Shown piece by piece: positions 17,288 through 26,686 of a stretch of DNA of 64,000 nucleotides. Location: assembly GCA_958296125.1 (NCBI GenBank), contig OY282444.1, positions 2,165,940 to 2,229,939 of the forward strand, in the 5' to 3' direction. The translations under genes were made by a program, and so were the position numbers. Numbering within the stretch: position 1 is the stretch's first letter; each line of letters starts with the position of its first letter. The stretch is from an uncultured Poribacteria bacterium. GTDB taxonomy: Bacteria; Poribacteria; WGA-4E; PCPOR2b. The notes under the pieces were generated by a model. That model did not search any database and had not been told where the DNA came from. It saw nothing but the letters and a program-made list of their open reading frames with translations.

Positions 17288-20200
17288 TCAGACATTTGCC
17301 GCCCCCTCCACAATCGCAATTTCTTCAGGGGTCAAGTTGTATAACAAGTATACTATCTGATCAATCTTTTTTTCAAGTTCGGATACATCGGTGTCTGGAT
17401 TGGTGCGTTTGGCATCAAGGATTTGATCGACGAGTTCAATTATCGGTACTTGTTGTTCAAAAGTAGCAATTGGGACAGGAACCTTGCCTACATAGTAGTT
17501 ATCGAAATCCATAGTCCTAATTGCAGAGCAAAAAATGAACCTATAAGCATACCAATTTATAAGCGTTGAATTAAAAAGAGACGAAATGAAAATCGGGCTA
17601 AAGTTTTTATTTTCAATGATTGTATTTTCCACTGTATCAACATTCAATATATCGCCGGTTTTATCAACCGTTGAAGTTATTTTAATATGAGGCTTAGGAT
17701 TTTGAATATGAGCCACAAGCCTCTGAGAAATTACTTTCGGCTGAAGTAAACGTTGAATTTTCTGACTTGTGAAGTCTAAATTCTCACGGTTTACAAATCC
17801 TTTTATACCTACAATTCCATACCTGCTGACTTCTTTACCGCCAATTACTTCAATATCACCGTGCGTGCTGAGATTCTTTTGGATAGGCAATCCTCGAGTC
17901 GTCTTAGAAATATCTCTGCAATACGTTCCTGTGTTGGCAATTTTTGAACCCAACTTAATATCATCGCTTGACACATCACAGATCCAAGCCTGAAACTGTT
18001 TGGGATATTTTCTATCAATATGGGTCGTTCGCACAAAAGCGTTATTCAAAAACTTGCGCCCGACATAAAAACAATTGTCGCATTGAGGAGAATAAATAAA
18101 AACAACCTGCTCCAACTTGACCTTTTTAAAGGCTTTTTCAACATCTACCAAAGTCGCTGTCTTTTCTAATAGAGAAAAAGCTAACTCATGCCATTTTTCG
18201 GAATACAATAGGGATTTGGGAACAATAAAAGCGACAATACCACCTTGACGATTACCCTGGATTAAACGATTCTTAGCATAATCAATAAACAATGCCGCAC
18301 TATTTGAATTTTTCGTGTTTTGGGCATTGGCTTTAATTTTGTTTAAATCATCTTGATTAATCTTAGCATTATAGGGGGGATTCCCAATCACCACATCAAA
18401 GCCCTCCCTGACCCCAAACATCCACTCCGAATCAAACCAATCCGCGCTTGCATTTTGGTCGTAGGGGTCCCAGTTGGCAACTTTATCCGCATTGTCGGCG
18501 GGCATGCCGATATGCCTTAATTCTGTCGCTAATTCTCGCCGCAATTTTTTGTCCGCTCGCTTGCACGCGAGTTTCTGCGGGCGTGTCGTTGCGTGGAAAT
18601 GCCGTTCGCGATTCTCCCCCAATTCCCGCTCTAATACTTCCGCTTTGGGGCTTGTGAGGGTTCGCTCCCCTTCGAGCCCGATTAGCGTGTTTGCCGCGAT
18701 AAAGCGCGTCTCCAGATTCGGCAACGGCTTAATCCCGAAATTGTCTGCATTCCTATCCGGCTCCTGCTCAATAGCAAGGGAGATAAAAAAGCGGAGTTTG
18801 GCGATTTGACAGGCGATGGATTGAATGTCCAAACCGAAGATGCTGTTTTGAATTAGATACAACTTGCGTCCGAAGTCCGAATCCCGATAGCGTTTGAAAG
18901 TTTCATTGATTTCCAGTAGTTCTTCACGCCGCACTTGATCATCTTTCGTTTCAAACGCAGCCTCTGCCCGCTGTAGGGCACGCTCTTTTTGCAGTTTTTC
19001 CCAGATTTCGTTTTCGGGGTCAATCCGCCGCAAAGCCAGAGTGAGTTTGTGCAAAACGCCCATCGGGAACGCCCCGGAACCGACTGCGGGGTCTAACACC
19101 TTGAGCTCGGAAATCGCCCGCACAACCCTCTCCGCCTCGTCCGCTTCAAACAACTCGTTGGCATCGTCGAAAGCTTGTGCATAATCGAGCAGATAGCGCA
19201 ACCGCTCCTCCCAAAACTTCGCATCGCCGTCCGTTGGCGGCCCCTGTCGCGTCAGTGCCGCTACTAACACCTCGTCCACCATGTAATCCACAATAGGGCG
19301 CGGAGTGTAATAAGATCCCGTCTGTTTCCGTGCTGTCGCGCCGGTTTCGGGGTTATACGCTGCAAGTAGGTTTTCAAACACCTTGCCGAGCAGCTCCGGA
19401 TCCAACGCCACCTCCTGCTCTATCGGCGTGTTTTCCTCAACGGTGAATTTGTAGTGAGTTAGCAGGGGGAATAGCCCGCGTGCCTCATCAAAGAAGAGAC
19501 GGTTGGGAACGCTCAACTCCTTGTTACCTCCATCAGAAAAGCAGTCAATCCGATAGCCGCCGGTCCCGGTAGCCTTCTCACTGTCCAAGCAATCAAACAA
19601 GCCCCCATTGATAAACGGTGTCTGTTCAAACAGTTTCAGCAGTTTATCCGGGGCAGCTATCTGATCTTTGTAGCGATACCGCGAGAAATTGCGATGGTCG
19701 GCGTTTGTCCCTTTGCTAAACCGACGCTTCTCTATCTCCGTGTTCAGTGTGGCAAAAAACAGGTTCTGGAGCACGGCGCGGTAATAGGTATCGCCTTTGT
19801 CGCGGTCATAGTTTTTCAACAGGTTACCGATTTTCGTCTCGTTAAACAGATCCGCGGTAACCAGTCCTTTCTCTTTGATAAACCAGATAAACAGTAGGCG
19901 CGTTATCAACCGGATCACATGCTCCTCCGGCTGTAACGTCCGCTTCTCTTTTTTCGGGAATTCTGCCACTGCCACCGCCCATTCAAACCAAGCGAACAAC
20001 TCCTTGTAAAACCGCTTGTTGAGTTCAGAGGTGTCGAGTGTTTTCTGCCACACCTGATGGAGCTCGAGGAAGTTTGTGAATTCGTGTTGGCGGTATAACT
20101 CCTTGAGGGAGAGATCGGATAGGATATCGATATGGGCACGGTGGGGGCTGCTGAAATCAATGTCCTTGATCAGCGTTATCTTTTCGAGAACATCGCTGTT

Positions 20201-20692
20201 TTCGTCGCGCTTGTGGGGGCGGCGGTCAATAATCGACAGCGTGAGCGTCCTCCCATGCTGAAAAATTACCATCGCGGGCATCGGGGTCAGCTTGTTGATT
20301 TCACGGGTGACCCCCGAAAGTTGGGTGCGGGTGTAGTCACGGCTCCGTAGCTTCAGGGCGAAAAAGAGGTAGGATTGATAAAGTTCCTTATCAACTTCGC
20401 TGCTGCCGAATCGAAGCGTGCCCTGAGCGCTCTGGGTAATATCCTCGCCTGTCAGTTGACACAGGAAATCAATCGACTCCCATTCCTCTAGCTGCGCCCT
20501 CTCCTGATTCATCTCACCAAACTGCCCGAAAAGCTCAATAAATCCCGCTGCGGTATTCGGTTCAAGGTCGATCGCTCTTTCGCTCTGGTAGCCGAGTGTG
20601 TTAAGCAGGTTTCGGGCGTTTTCGGCGAGGTCGCCACTTCCGAAGCCGTTTAGGGCGTGTCCAACTGCGTTTTTGTATGCTGTATCGTTCAT
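17288..20692 (-). CDS. Eco57I-type adenine-specific DNA methylase/specificity protein
   Basis: This 1134-aa protein carries a gamma-type N6-adenine methyltransferase core: SAM motif I, VLDPAVGSGAFPMGVL, at about residues 528-543, and catalytic motif IV, NPPYN, at about 769. The N-terminal 480 residues are a helical region typical of type IIG/Eco57I-like enzymes but without a visible PD-(D/E)xK. The C-terminal 300 residues would hold the target-recognition domain. The ATG overlaps the helicase stop (ATGA), which shows coupling. With the upstream PLD-SNF2 helicase it forms a two-gene restriction-like module, where the methylase marks self DNA. The nuclease is presumably in the partner. Confidence 0.85.
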   Translation of the reverse strand: MNDTAYKNAVGHALNGFGSGDLAENARNLLNTLGYQSERAIDLEPNTAAGFIELFGQFGEMNQERAQLEEWESIDFLCQLTGEDITQSAQGTLRFGSSEVDKELYQSYLFFALKLRSRDYTRTQLSGVTREINKLTPMPAMVIFQHGRTLTLSIIDRRPHKRDENSDVLEKITLIKDIDFSSPHRAHIDILSDLSLKELYRQHEFTNFLELHQVWQKTLDTSELNKRFYKELFAWFEWAVAVAEFPKKEKRTLQPEEHVIRLITRLLFIWFIKEKGLVTADLFNETKIGNLLKNYDRDKGDTYYRAVLQNLFFATLNTEIEKRRFSKGTNADHRNFSRYRYKDQIAAPDKLLKLFEQTPFINGGLFDCLDSEKATGTGGYRIDCFSDGGNKELSVPNRLFFDEARGLFPLLTHYKFTVEENTPIEQEVALDPELLGKVFENLLAAYNPETGATARKQTGSYYTPRPIVDYMVDEVLVAALTRQGPPTDGDAKFWEERLRYLLDYAQAFDDANELFEADEAERVVRAISELKVLDPAVGSGAFPMGVLHKLTLALRRIDPENEIWEKLQKERALQRAEAAFETKDDQVRREELLEINETFKRYRDSDFGRKLYLIQNSIFGLDIQSIACQIAKLRFFISLAIEQEPDRNADNFGIKPLPNLETRFIAANTLIGLEGERTLTSPKAEVLERELGENRERHFHATTRPQKLACKRADKKLRRELATELRHIGMPADNADKVANWDPYDQNASADWFDSEWMFGVREGFDVVIGNPPYNAKINQDDLNKIKANAQNTKNSNSAALFIDYAKNRLIQGNRQGGIVAFIVPKSLLYSEKWHELAFSLLEKTATLVDVEKAFKKVKLEQVVFIYSPQCDNCFYVGRKFLNNAFVRTTHIDRKYPKQFQAWICDVSSDDIKLGSKIANTGTYCRDISKTTRGLPIQKNLSTHGDIEVIGGKEVSRYGIVGIKGFVNRENLDFTSQKIQRLLQPKVISQRLVAHIQNPKPHIKITSTVDKTGDILNVDTVENTIIENKNFSPIFISSLFNSTLINWYAYRFIFCSAIRTMDFDNYYVGKVPVPIATFEQQVPIIELVDQILDAKRTNPDTDVSELEKKIDQIVYLLYNLTPEEIAIVEGAANV

Positions 20693-23600
20693 TTAATCAC
20701 CAACCATGTAATAAGTTCAAAGTCAGTCATATCGCTGACCTGTTCACCTCGTTTGGGCAGGACACCGCCACGACTCGATAAGAGGTTGCCGATAGCCCGT
20801 TTCTGATAGGTGCTATTCAGCGACTGCACCGCTTTCTGAATCAGGTCGTTATATTGCGTCATGTTTTCGCCGTTATCTGTCTGCTTGTTGAACAGACGCA
20901 CCAGCTCCTCGTGCGGTTTTTCCACGCCCGCGCACAATAGACGATACATCTCAAGAATCTGTTTCGGTTGGACAAAGGTAAAGCGCACTTTGCCATCTTC
21001 CCGGATATAGACGAGGAAATAGGGGTGCAACGGATTGATCTTCTCGTTTTCCGTCACATCGCCCTTTTGTCTCAGACAGAAGATAACGCCGGGGGTAATC
21101 ACCGGATAATCCGGGTGCGTTGGGACAACGGCATAAAGTCCAAACGGCGCGTCTCCGAGGATTTGCCGATTATTCTCGATATACTTCATCAGCTCGATGC
21201 GGAAATCGTCGAGGGTGAATTCATTGAGCGCGACGCTTTCACTGAAATCCTCAAGGTCTAAGACTTCATCTTTCAAGCGCAGGAGTTGCTTGTCGCGGTA
21301 TTTGAGATCATCGGCAATCGCGTCCTGAATCTCCTCGGGCGGCAGCAGATTGTCTTCCTGAGTGGCGGCGATATCCACCAGTGCCATCCGTGCCTCAACG
21401 CGATTTTTCAGCTTGATGTAGCGGTTGAGGTCGGGCGTTGGCCAAAAATTGACAAGTTGGACGCTGGAGTTGATACTCCCGATGCGGTCAATTCGTCCAA
21501 ACCGTTGAATGATACGCACCGGATTCCAGTGAATATCGTAGTTAATCAGGTAATCGCAGTCTTGCAGATTTTGCCCTTCGGAGATACAATCTGTGCCAAT
21601 TAGTAGGTCGAGCTCCCGGTCCTGCTGCATTGATGTGATTTTGGCGCGGTTCTTCGCAACTGGCGAGAAATTGGTGAGGATGTGGTTGAAGTCATTCATT
21701 CCAAACGTGGTTTTGTTCGCCATTGAGCCGCCCGTCACCAGCGCACTGTGAATATTCAATTCCTCGGTTGCCCACTGATGGAGTGCATCGTAGAGATAGG
21801 CGGCGGTATCCGCAAAGGCGGTGAATACTAGCACCTTGCGATTCGGTTGTCCCCGTTTATCGGTCGGCGGGTTTTTGACCTTCTCAGCGATCAGTTTCTT
21901 GAGTTCGGCGAGTTTGGCATCGCGGTCGGCGGCAATCTCTTTTGCAGCACGGTAGGGCAGCTCAAGTTGCTTACGGTCGCGCTTCAAATCCCCCAACCAC
22001 GCTTCAACGTCAAGGTGCGCCATCTTGAAGACTAATTTTTTGCCAACCTGCATCGCTGCCTGTAGGTCTTCGTCTTCGAGGGCTTCAATTTCAATCTCTT
22101 CCAGGTCCAGATTGGGATTTTCGTCGCGGAACGCTTGAAACCGTCGGATGCGTGCTTCCAGGCCCTTAATTTTTTCGATGGTCCGCTCCAACGTAATGGA
22201 AAAGGAGTGGACGGAACTTTCCAACCGTTTGAGGAAGTTTACCTTCATCATACCGATTAGATAGTGTTCGCGGTGGCTTTGCGTAAAGTGTTTGATTCGC
22301 CCCACATCATACTCGGAAAGGTATTCGGAAAGGACATAGTTCGAGGGGTTATACAGGGAAAGCTGGTAATCGGAGATCTGATCGTTCAGCGCGTCGTAAG
22401 ACATAAACTGACCTCTCAGATCGATTTCGGAATAGACAGAGAGCGGGGTCTCTCGTTTCGGGAATCCACCAAGTTCTTTAAGCGAGTCTGTGTAGTATTT
22501 CTCAATGTGTTTGCGGGAACGGGCGATGGTTAGCTCGTCAAGCAACTTGAAAAATGCGGAACTGAGCCGTTCCAACAAGGTGGAGGTTTGTCGGTGTGCA
22601 CCGCTCTGCTTCGCCCATTCGGTAAAGACGCGTTGAGCGGTTGCTAGGGTGTCTTTCAGGCTAACAATACCGATCGATTCACGGAAGGCTTCATCGCGAT
22701 CTTCGGTCAAAAAAGAGATCTGATTGCGTAAGTCTTTCAAATCGTTGTTGACCGGCGTGGCGGAAATCAGCAGCACTTTGGTTTTGATCCCGCTCTGGAT
22801 AATATTCTCCATCAGCCGTTGATAACGACTTTTGCGAATCAGGTTGCCATCCTCGTCTCGCACTCCCGGTGTGTTATTTCGGAAATTGTGCGATTCATCA
22901 ATGACAACCAGATCGAAATTGCCCCAGTTGATGGTTGCCAGATCAAGGTCACCCGACTTGCCGTGGTCGCGGCTCAGATCGGTGTGTGACAGCACCGTGT
23001 ATCCGAAGCGGTCTCGGAGGAAGGGATTGAGGGCGCTATTGTTCTGTGCCTGATAAATTGTCCAGTTGTCGCGCAGTTTCCGGGGGCACAGGACGAGGAC
23101 CCTGTCATTGAGCAGTTCAAAGTATTTGATCACTGCCAATGCCTCGAAAGTTTTGCCCAAGCCAACACTATCAGCGATGATACAACCGTTGTGTTGAAGA
23201 ATTTTGTTAATCGCGCCCTTTACGCCATCCTTCTGAAATTCAAACAGGGCGTTCCAAATCTCTGTATCAACGAGTTGCATTTGCTCGGTAAGCAGCCCGC
23301 TGTCTTCCTGTTCCCCTAAAAATTGCTCAAAGATGTGAAACAGCGTTTTGTAGTAGATAAATTCCGGATCGTGATCCCGATAGAGTTGCTCAAGATACCA
23401 CAGCACATCCTCTTTGACATCTTCGACCCGATCTTTGTCATGCCAGAGTTCATCAAACCACGCTTTCAGGTCGCGGCGGTCGCGGTTGCTATCTACCTCC
23501 AGATTGAGTTCAATATTATTGCCCGTCGGACTCATCCCCAGGCCGCGCATCGTGAAATTGGAACTGCCCACAATCGCCTCTTCCACGCCATTATTGGCGA

Positions 23601-23994
23601 TGTGGTACATTTTCCCGTGTAACAGATTCAATGCTCTGATCGACCGAATCTGCACCTTTTTTGTTATCCACTCGGCGCATTCTTTGGCGACGCGATTTTG
23701 TGTTAGTCGATCCGGAAGTTGCAACCCCTCGTCCTCGAGCTTGAAGGCTTTCTTGTCCGTCTTTTTCGGGTCAAGGCTGTTGATAAAACGCGGTTCGCCA
23801 AACAGAAACCGGAGCTCTTCGATTTCCACAAGCGATGCTTTCAGCGCATCAAAAGCATAAATTGTAAAGTACGCGGAGACAATGGAAAGTGATGAACCGT
23901 TCTGGATTTTGGACTTGAGAAACTCGCCCACCGTGCCCCGCTGATGGTTATCCCGGATTCCAGACATTTGAAGCTGTGAACTGCTACGTGACAT
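20689..23994 (-). CDS. PLD-domain SNF2-family helicase/translocase
   Basis: This 1101-aa protein combines a phospholipase D-like nuclease domain (residues 20-190; HGKMYHI at about 126 and VGSSNFT about 20 residues on) with an SNF2-type helicase. Walker A is DSVGLGKTFEAL near 271, Walker B is VVIDESHNF near 363, and motif VI is QRFGRIDRIGS near 828. The HKD motif has its His and Lys, but the Asp position is not conserved. AGGAG lies 6 nt before the ATG and a near-consensus promoter precedes it. The family links translocation with DNA cleavage in restriction-like defence. It is coupled to the methylase gene downstream. Confidence 0.88.
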   Translation of the reverse strand: MSRSSSQLQMSGIRDNHQRGTVGEFLKSKIQNGSSLSIVSAYFTIYAFDALKASLVEIEELRFLFGEPRFINSLDPKKTDKKAFKLEDEGLQLPDRLTQNRVAKECAEWITKKVQIRSIRALNLLHGKMYHIANNGVEEAIVGSSNFTMRGLGMSPTGNNIELNLEVDSNRDRRDLKAWFDELWHDKDRVEDVKEDVLWYLEQLYRDHDPEFIYYKTLFHIFEQFLGEQEDSGLLTEQMQLVDTEIWNALFEFQKDGVKGAINKILQHNGCIIADSVGLGKTFEALAVIKYFELLNDRVLVLCPRKLRDNWTIYQAQNNSALNPFLRDRFGYTVLSHTDLSRDHGKSGDLDLATINWGNFDLVVIDESHNFRNNTPGVRDEDGNLIRKSRYQRLMENIIQSGIKTKVLLISATPVNNDLKDLRNQISFLTEDRDEAFRESIGIVSLKDTLATAQRVFTEWAKQSGAHRQTSTLLERLSSAFFKLLDELTIARSRKHIEKYYTDSLKELGGFPKRETPLSVYSEIDLRGQFMSYDALNDQISDYQLSLYNPSNYVLSEYLSEYDVGRIKHFTQSHREHYLIGMMKVNFLKRLESSVHSFSITLERTIEKIKGLEARIRRFQAFRDENPNLDLEEIEIEALEDEDLQAAMQVGKKLVFKMAHLDVEAWLGDLKRDRKQLELPYRAAKEIAADRDAKLAELKKLIAEKVKNPPTDKRGQPNRKVLVFTAFADTAAYLYDALHQWATEELNIHSALVTGGSMANKTTFGMNDFNHILTNFSPVAKNRAKITSMQQDRELDLLIGTDCISEGQNLQDCDYLINYDIHWNPVRIIQRFGRIDRIGSINSSVQLVNFWPTPDLNRYIKLKNRVEARMALVDIAATQEDNLLPPEEIQDAIADDLKYRDKQLLRLKDEVLDLEDFSESVALNEFTLDDFRIELMKYIENNRQILGDAPFGLYAVVPTHPDYPVITPGVIFCLRQKGDVTENEKINPLHPYFLVYIREDGKVRFTFVQPKQILEMYRLLCAGVEKPHEELVRLFNKQTDNGENMTQYNDLIQKAVQSLNSTYQKRAIGNLLSSRGGVLPKRGEQVSDMTDFELITWLVIK

Positions 23995-24044
23995 AATCTA
24001 CTCCTAGCCGATCGTTCCTTCATTATTGTGGAGATGACGCTATT

Positions 24045-24073
24045 CTTATATCACAATTTGTCCGTCACGTCAA
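24045..24073 (-). promoter_or_regulatory. Sigma70-type promoter of the helicase-methylase pair
   Basis: On the minus strand, TTGACG (24073-24068), a 17-nt spacer and TATAAG (24050-24045) lie about 50 nt upstream of the helicase ATG. It is divergent from the promoter at 24138. Confidence 0.7.
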
Positions 24074-24137
24074 GGGGAAAGCATCATCGGGGTGTGAAAG
24101 GAATTTGTCAGTCACGTTAGTAGAAAGTAGAAATATG

Positions 24138-24166
24138 TTGTCAAATCCCTAGATGGATGTTATTCT
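24138..24166 (+). promoter_or_regulatory. Sigma70-type promoter of the enolase-superfamily gene
   Basis: TTGTCA at 24138-24143, 17 nt, TATTCT at 24161-24166. Transcription from about 24173 leaves a short leader carrying the SD AAGGAG and excludes the upstream in-frame ATG at 24153. Confidence 0.65.
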
Positions 24167-24188
24167 AACTCATAGAAAGGAGTGCTTT

Positions 24189-25295
24189 ATGTCACATCAA
24201 CCAAAAATTGAAGATAGTGGATCCCAAATCAGAATTACTGCGCTACACGCCTTTCCTATGGGCGTCAAAGCCTATGTCAAAATCGAGACCAACATGGGAG
24301 TGACGGGTTGGGGCGAGATTAACAACATGGAGAACAATGTTACCTGCCGCCTCGCAGAATCGCTCTCGGAAATCATTATCGGCGAAAACCCGACTCGCAT
24401 TGAGCATCATTGGCAGCGACTTTTTCGCGCCCACCGCAACATCCGCGGCGGCGGATTGATGGTGCATACCATCTCCGCAATTGACATGGCGTTGTGGGAC
24501 ATCGCCGGCAAGCTCTGGAATGTCCCCGTCTACCGCTTACTCGGTGGTCCATGCCGCGACAAGGTCTGGATGTACCCGAGTCCCAAAGCCATCAAAACAG
24601 GGCCCGGCGGTTCCAAACCGTTTGCCGGAACACCTATGGAGATCAAAGAGCTGGTTCAAAAGGTGCGGGAAGCGCGTGCACAGGTTGGACCCGATGGAGC
24701 TGTGATGTTTGATGCCCATAGTTGCCTACCACCCCCTATCGTGAAACAATTTGCAAGCTATCTAAAAGCTGATGACCTGCTTTTCTTGGAAGAAGCGTGG
24801 GTGCCCGGTAACATTGAGGTGATGCGGAAGATTCGCGAATCGGTTCCCGTCCCGCTGGCGACAGGGGAGCGCGATCGGACCATCTGGGAGGTTCGCGAAA
24901 TCCTCGAAGCGCAGGTGATTGACATCCTTCAACCGGATTGTGGACATGGCGGCGGCATCAGCCAAATGAAGAAGGTAGCAGCCCTCGCAGAAGCCCATCA
25001 CGTCCCGCTTGCACCGCATTGCACAATGTCGCATCTCGGGTTGACCGCTAGTCTACATGTGGCGGCATCCGTCCCATTTTTCTTAATACATGAAGGTTAC
25101 AAAGGTGTCTTGCCAGAAAGTGTGGCACGGAAGACATGGGAAATGGATGCGGAGGGCTATGTTTCGCTACCAGAAGGTCCCGGCTTGGGCGTTGAGGTTG
25201 ATGAGGCATCGGTGATTGAAGTCGGAAAAGATACTGAGCGTAAGTTCACCTGGCCCGACAGTCGATTGAAGGATGGCTCGGTCGCAGATTATTAG
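24189..25295 (+). CDS. Mandelate racemase/enolase-superfamily dehydratase, galactonate dehydratase-like
   Basis: This 368-aa member of the enolase superfamily abstracts a proton alpha to a sugar-acid carboxylate. Metal ligands are visible as FDAH (Asp), FLEEAW (Glu) and TGERDR (Glu), with a distal His in LAPHC and the motif DILQPDCGHGGG, as in D-galactonate dehydratase relatives. The start at 24189 has AAGGAG 6 nt upstream. Compared with that subgroup, the segment that normally carries the second-strand KxK appears shortened: VWMYPSP runs directly into KAIKTGPGG. The substrate is unknown. A second superfamily member follows downstream. Confidence 0.85.
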   Translation: MSHQPKIEDSGSQIRITALHAFPMGVKAYVKIETNMGVTGWGEINNMENNVTCRLAESLSEIIIGENPTRIEHHWQRLFRAHRNIRGGGLMVHTISAIDMALWDIAGKLWNVPVYRLLGGPCRDKVWMYPSPKAIKTGPGGSKPFAGTPMEIKELVQKVREARAQVGPDGAVMFDAHSCLPPPIVKQFASYLKADDLLFLEEAWVPGNIEVMRKIRESVPVPLATGERDRTIWEVREILEAQVIDILQPDCGHGGGISQMKKVAALAEAHHVPLAPHCTMSHLGLTASLHVAASVPFFLIHEGYKGVLPESVARKTWEMDAEGYVSLPEGPGLGVEVDEASVIEVGKDTERKFTWPDSRLKDGSVADY

Positions 25296-25376
25296 AACCC
25301 AAGCTGCTGGTAGTAGGCATACTCCCTATGTCGTAACCTCCACACACCCGTAGGTCGGGCATCCTGCTCGACTCAT

Positions 25377-25410
25377 AACCCTAGCGGGGCGATAGGTGGC
25401 AACTTGCGTT
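25377..25410. repeat. Dispersed 34-nt repeat, second copy
   Basis: This copy differs from 4884-4917 at 5 of 34 positions. It has the core GCGGGG, then AGGTGGCAACTTGCGTT. It lies between genes in both places and has no reading frame. Confidence 0.55.
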
Positions 25411-25456
25411 ATTAATGCAGCGGCATTCTGATTGTTGCTATGAGGAGAGGTGCGCT

Positions 25457-26545
25457 ATGAAAGTAACTTCTGTTGAGAGTTTTCGGGTTGAAGTTCCAAT
25501 CACTGAGGAGAAACGGCAGCAGCGATACTACAATTCTTCGGGGATTACGCGAATCCATACCGATGAAGGCATCACAGGTTACGGCTTCCATGAAGTGGAT
25601 GTCGATGTTGTCAGCCAACTTTTGGTGGGGGCGGATCCGTTTCAGATTGAGCGACATCTCGAGGCGGGTTTGGATAAGTGGTTTGGTGCAGAAAATGCGC
25701 TTTGGGACATTGTGGGCAAAGCAGCGGGAATCCCCCTGCATAAGCTAATGGGTGCCTATCGCGATGAGATTCCTCTATACCTGACCTGTGTTTGGCCCGG
25801 CGCAGCGGATCAGACCGACGTGACACCCCATCAACAGGCTGAAGATGTATTGCGATATTCAGAACACGGGTACAAAGCGGTCAAGATTCGCATATTCCGG
25901 CCAGATCTGATGGAGGATATCGAAGCCATCCGATTAATTCGCGAACAGGTTGGTGGACGGGATAAGATAGAAGTGATGGTGGACAGAACAGCGGAATACT
26001 CTGGCTCCACTTGGGATTATGATACCGCGCTTCGCGCCGCCAGGGCACTGGAGGCGGTAGATGCCACTTGGCTGGAAGAACCCTTCACTCGCGGCGACAT
26101 ACACCTTCACGCTCGGCTGCGGGCAGAAACAGACATCCCCATCACCGGCGGAGAGCATCAGCCGGCAGAGGTCTATCGGGGATATGTTCAGGGCGAAGCG
26201 TTTGATATTGTCCAACCCCATTGTGCCAATCTGATCGTCACACTGAAAAGGGTGGCAAGTATGGCTGAGATGTTTGGCATGGAATGTATTTTTCACGGGT
26301 CACACGGGATGAATCTAGTCTATTCGTTGCAAGTTGCTGCAACCATCCGCACCTGCCGGATGCAAGAATTGGTTTTCACAACCCCGCCGGCCCTCCCTGA
26401 AGATGCTTGGTCGCCTTTGAACAAGTTGGTCAAAGCGGATACGCTTTACACGGTGAAAGATGGCTGTGTCCAAATTCCACAAGCACCGGGCATGGGAATA
26501 GAGCTCGACGAGGAAGCACTTGAACGGTATCGCGTTGACAGCTGA
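25457..26545 (+). CDS. Mandelate racemase/enolase-superfamily enzyme
   Basis: This 362-aa TIM-barrel enzyme has metal ligands in MVDRTAEY (Asp), WLEEPF (Glu) and GGEHQPAE (Glu), and a possible catalytic His in FHGSHGMNL. On the second strand the motif is AVKIRIF, i.e. KxR rather than the KxK of muconate lactonising enzyme, as in some acid-sugar dehydratases. The ATG at 25457 is supported by GAGGAGAGG 6 nt upstream; an earlier in-frame ATG at 25415 has none. It lies between another superfamily member and a sugar isomerase-like gene, which suggests a sugar-acid catabolic set. The substrate is not predictable. Confidence 0.85.
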   Translation: MKVTSVESFRVEVPITEEKRQQRYYNSSGITRIHTDEGITGYGFHEVDVDVVSQLLVGADPFQIERHLEAGLDKWFGAENALWDIVGKAAGIPLHKLMGAYRDEIPLYLTCVWPGAADQTDVTPHQQAEDVLRYSEHGYKAVKIRIFRPDLMEDIEAIRLIREQVGGRDKIEVMVDRTAEYSGSTWDYDTALRAARALEAVDATWLEEPFTRGDIHLHARLRAETDIPITGGEHQPAEVYRGYVQGEAFDIVQPHCANLIVTLKRVASMAEMFGMECIFHGSHGMNLVYSLQVAATIRTCRMQELVFTTPPALPEDAWSPLNKLVKADTLYTVKDGCVQIPQAPGMGIELDEEALERYRVDS

Positions 26546-26559
26546 CAGATATGAGGGGA

Positions 26560-26618
26560 AAATTCGCTGCACCAATGAACTAATGAACCAATTATTTTCA
26601 CGTTTCACGCATCACATC
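26560..26618. repeat. Heptad-period intergenic repeat
   Basis: It holds CAATGAACTAATGAACCAAT followed by TTCACGT, TTCACGC, ATCACAT in register of 7. The same two word families occur together at 39258-39292 and separately at several other intergenic sites. Confidence 0.5.
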
Positions 26619-26686
26619 CCATATTCAGACAGGCGCCGGAACAACAGCTAACAACCCACGTTTTAATACCGTAGAGGAGAATATAC

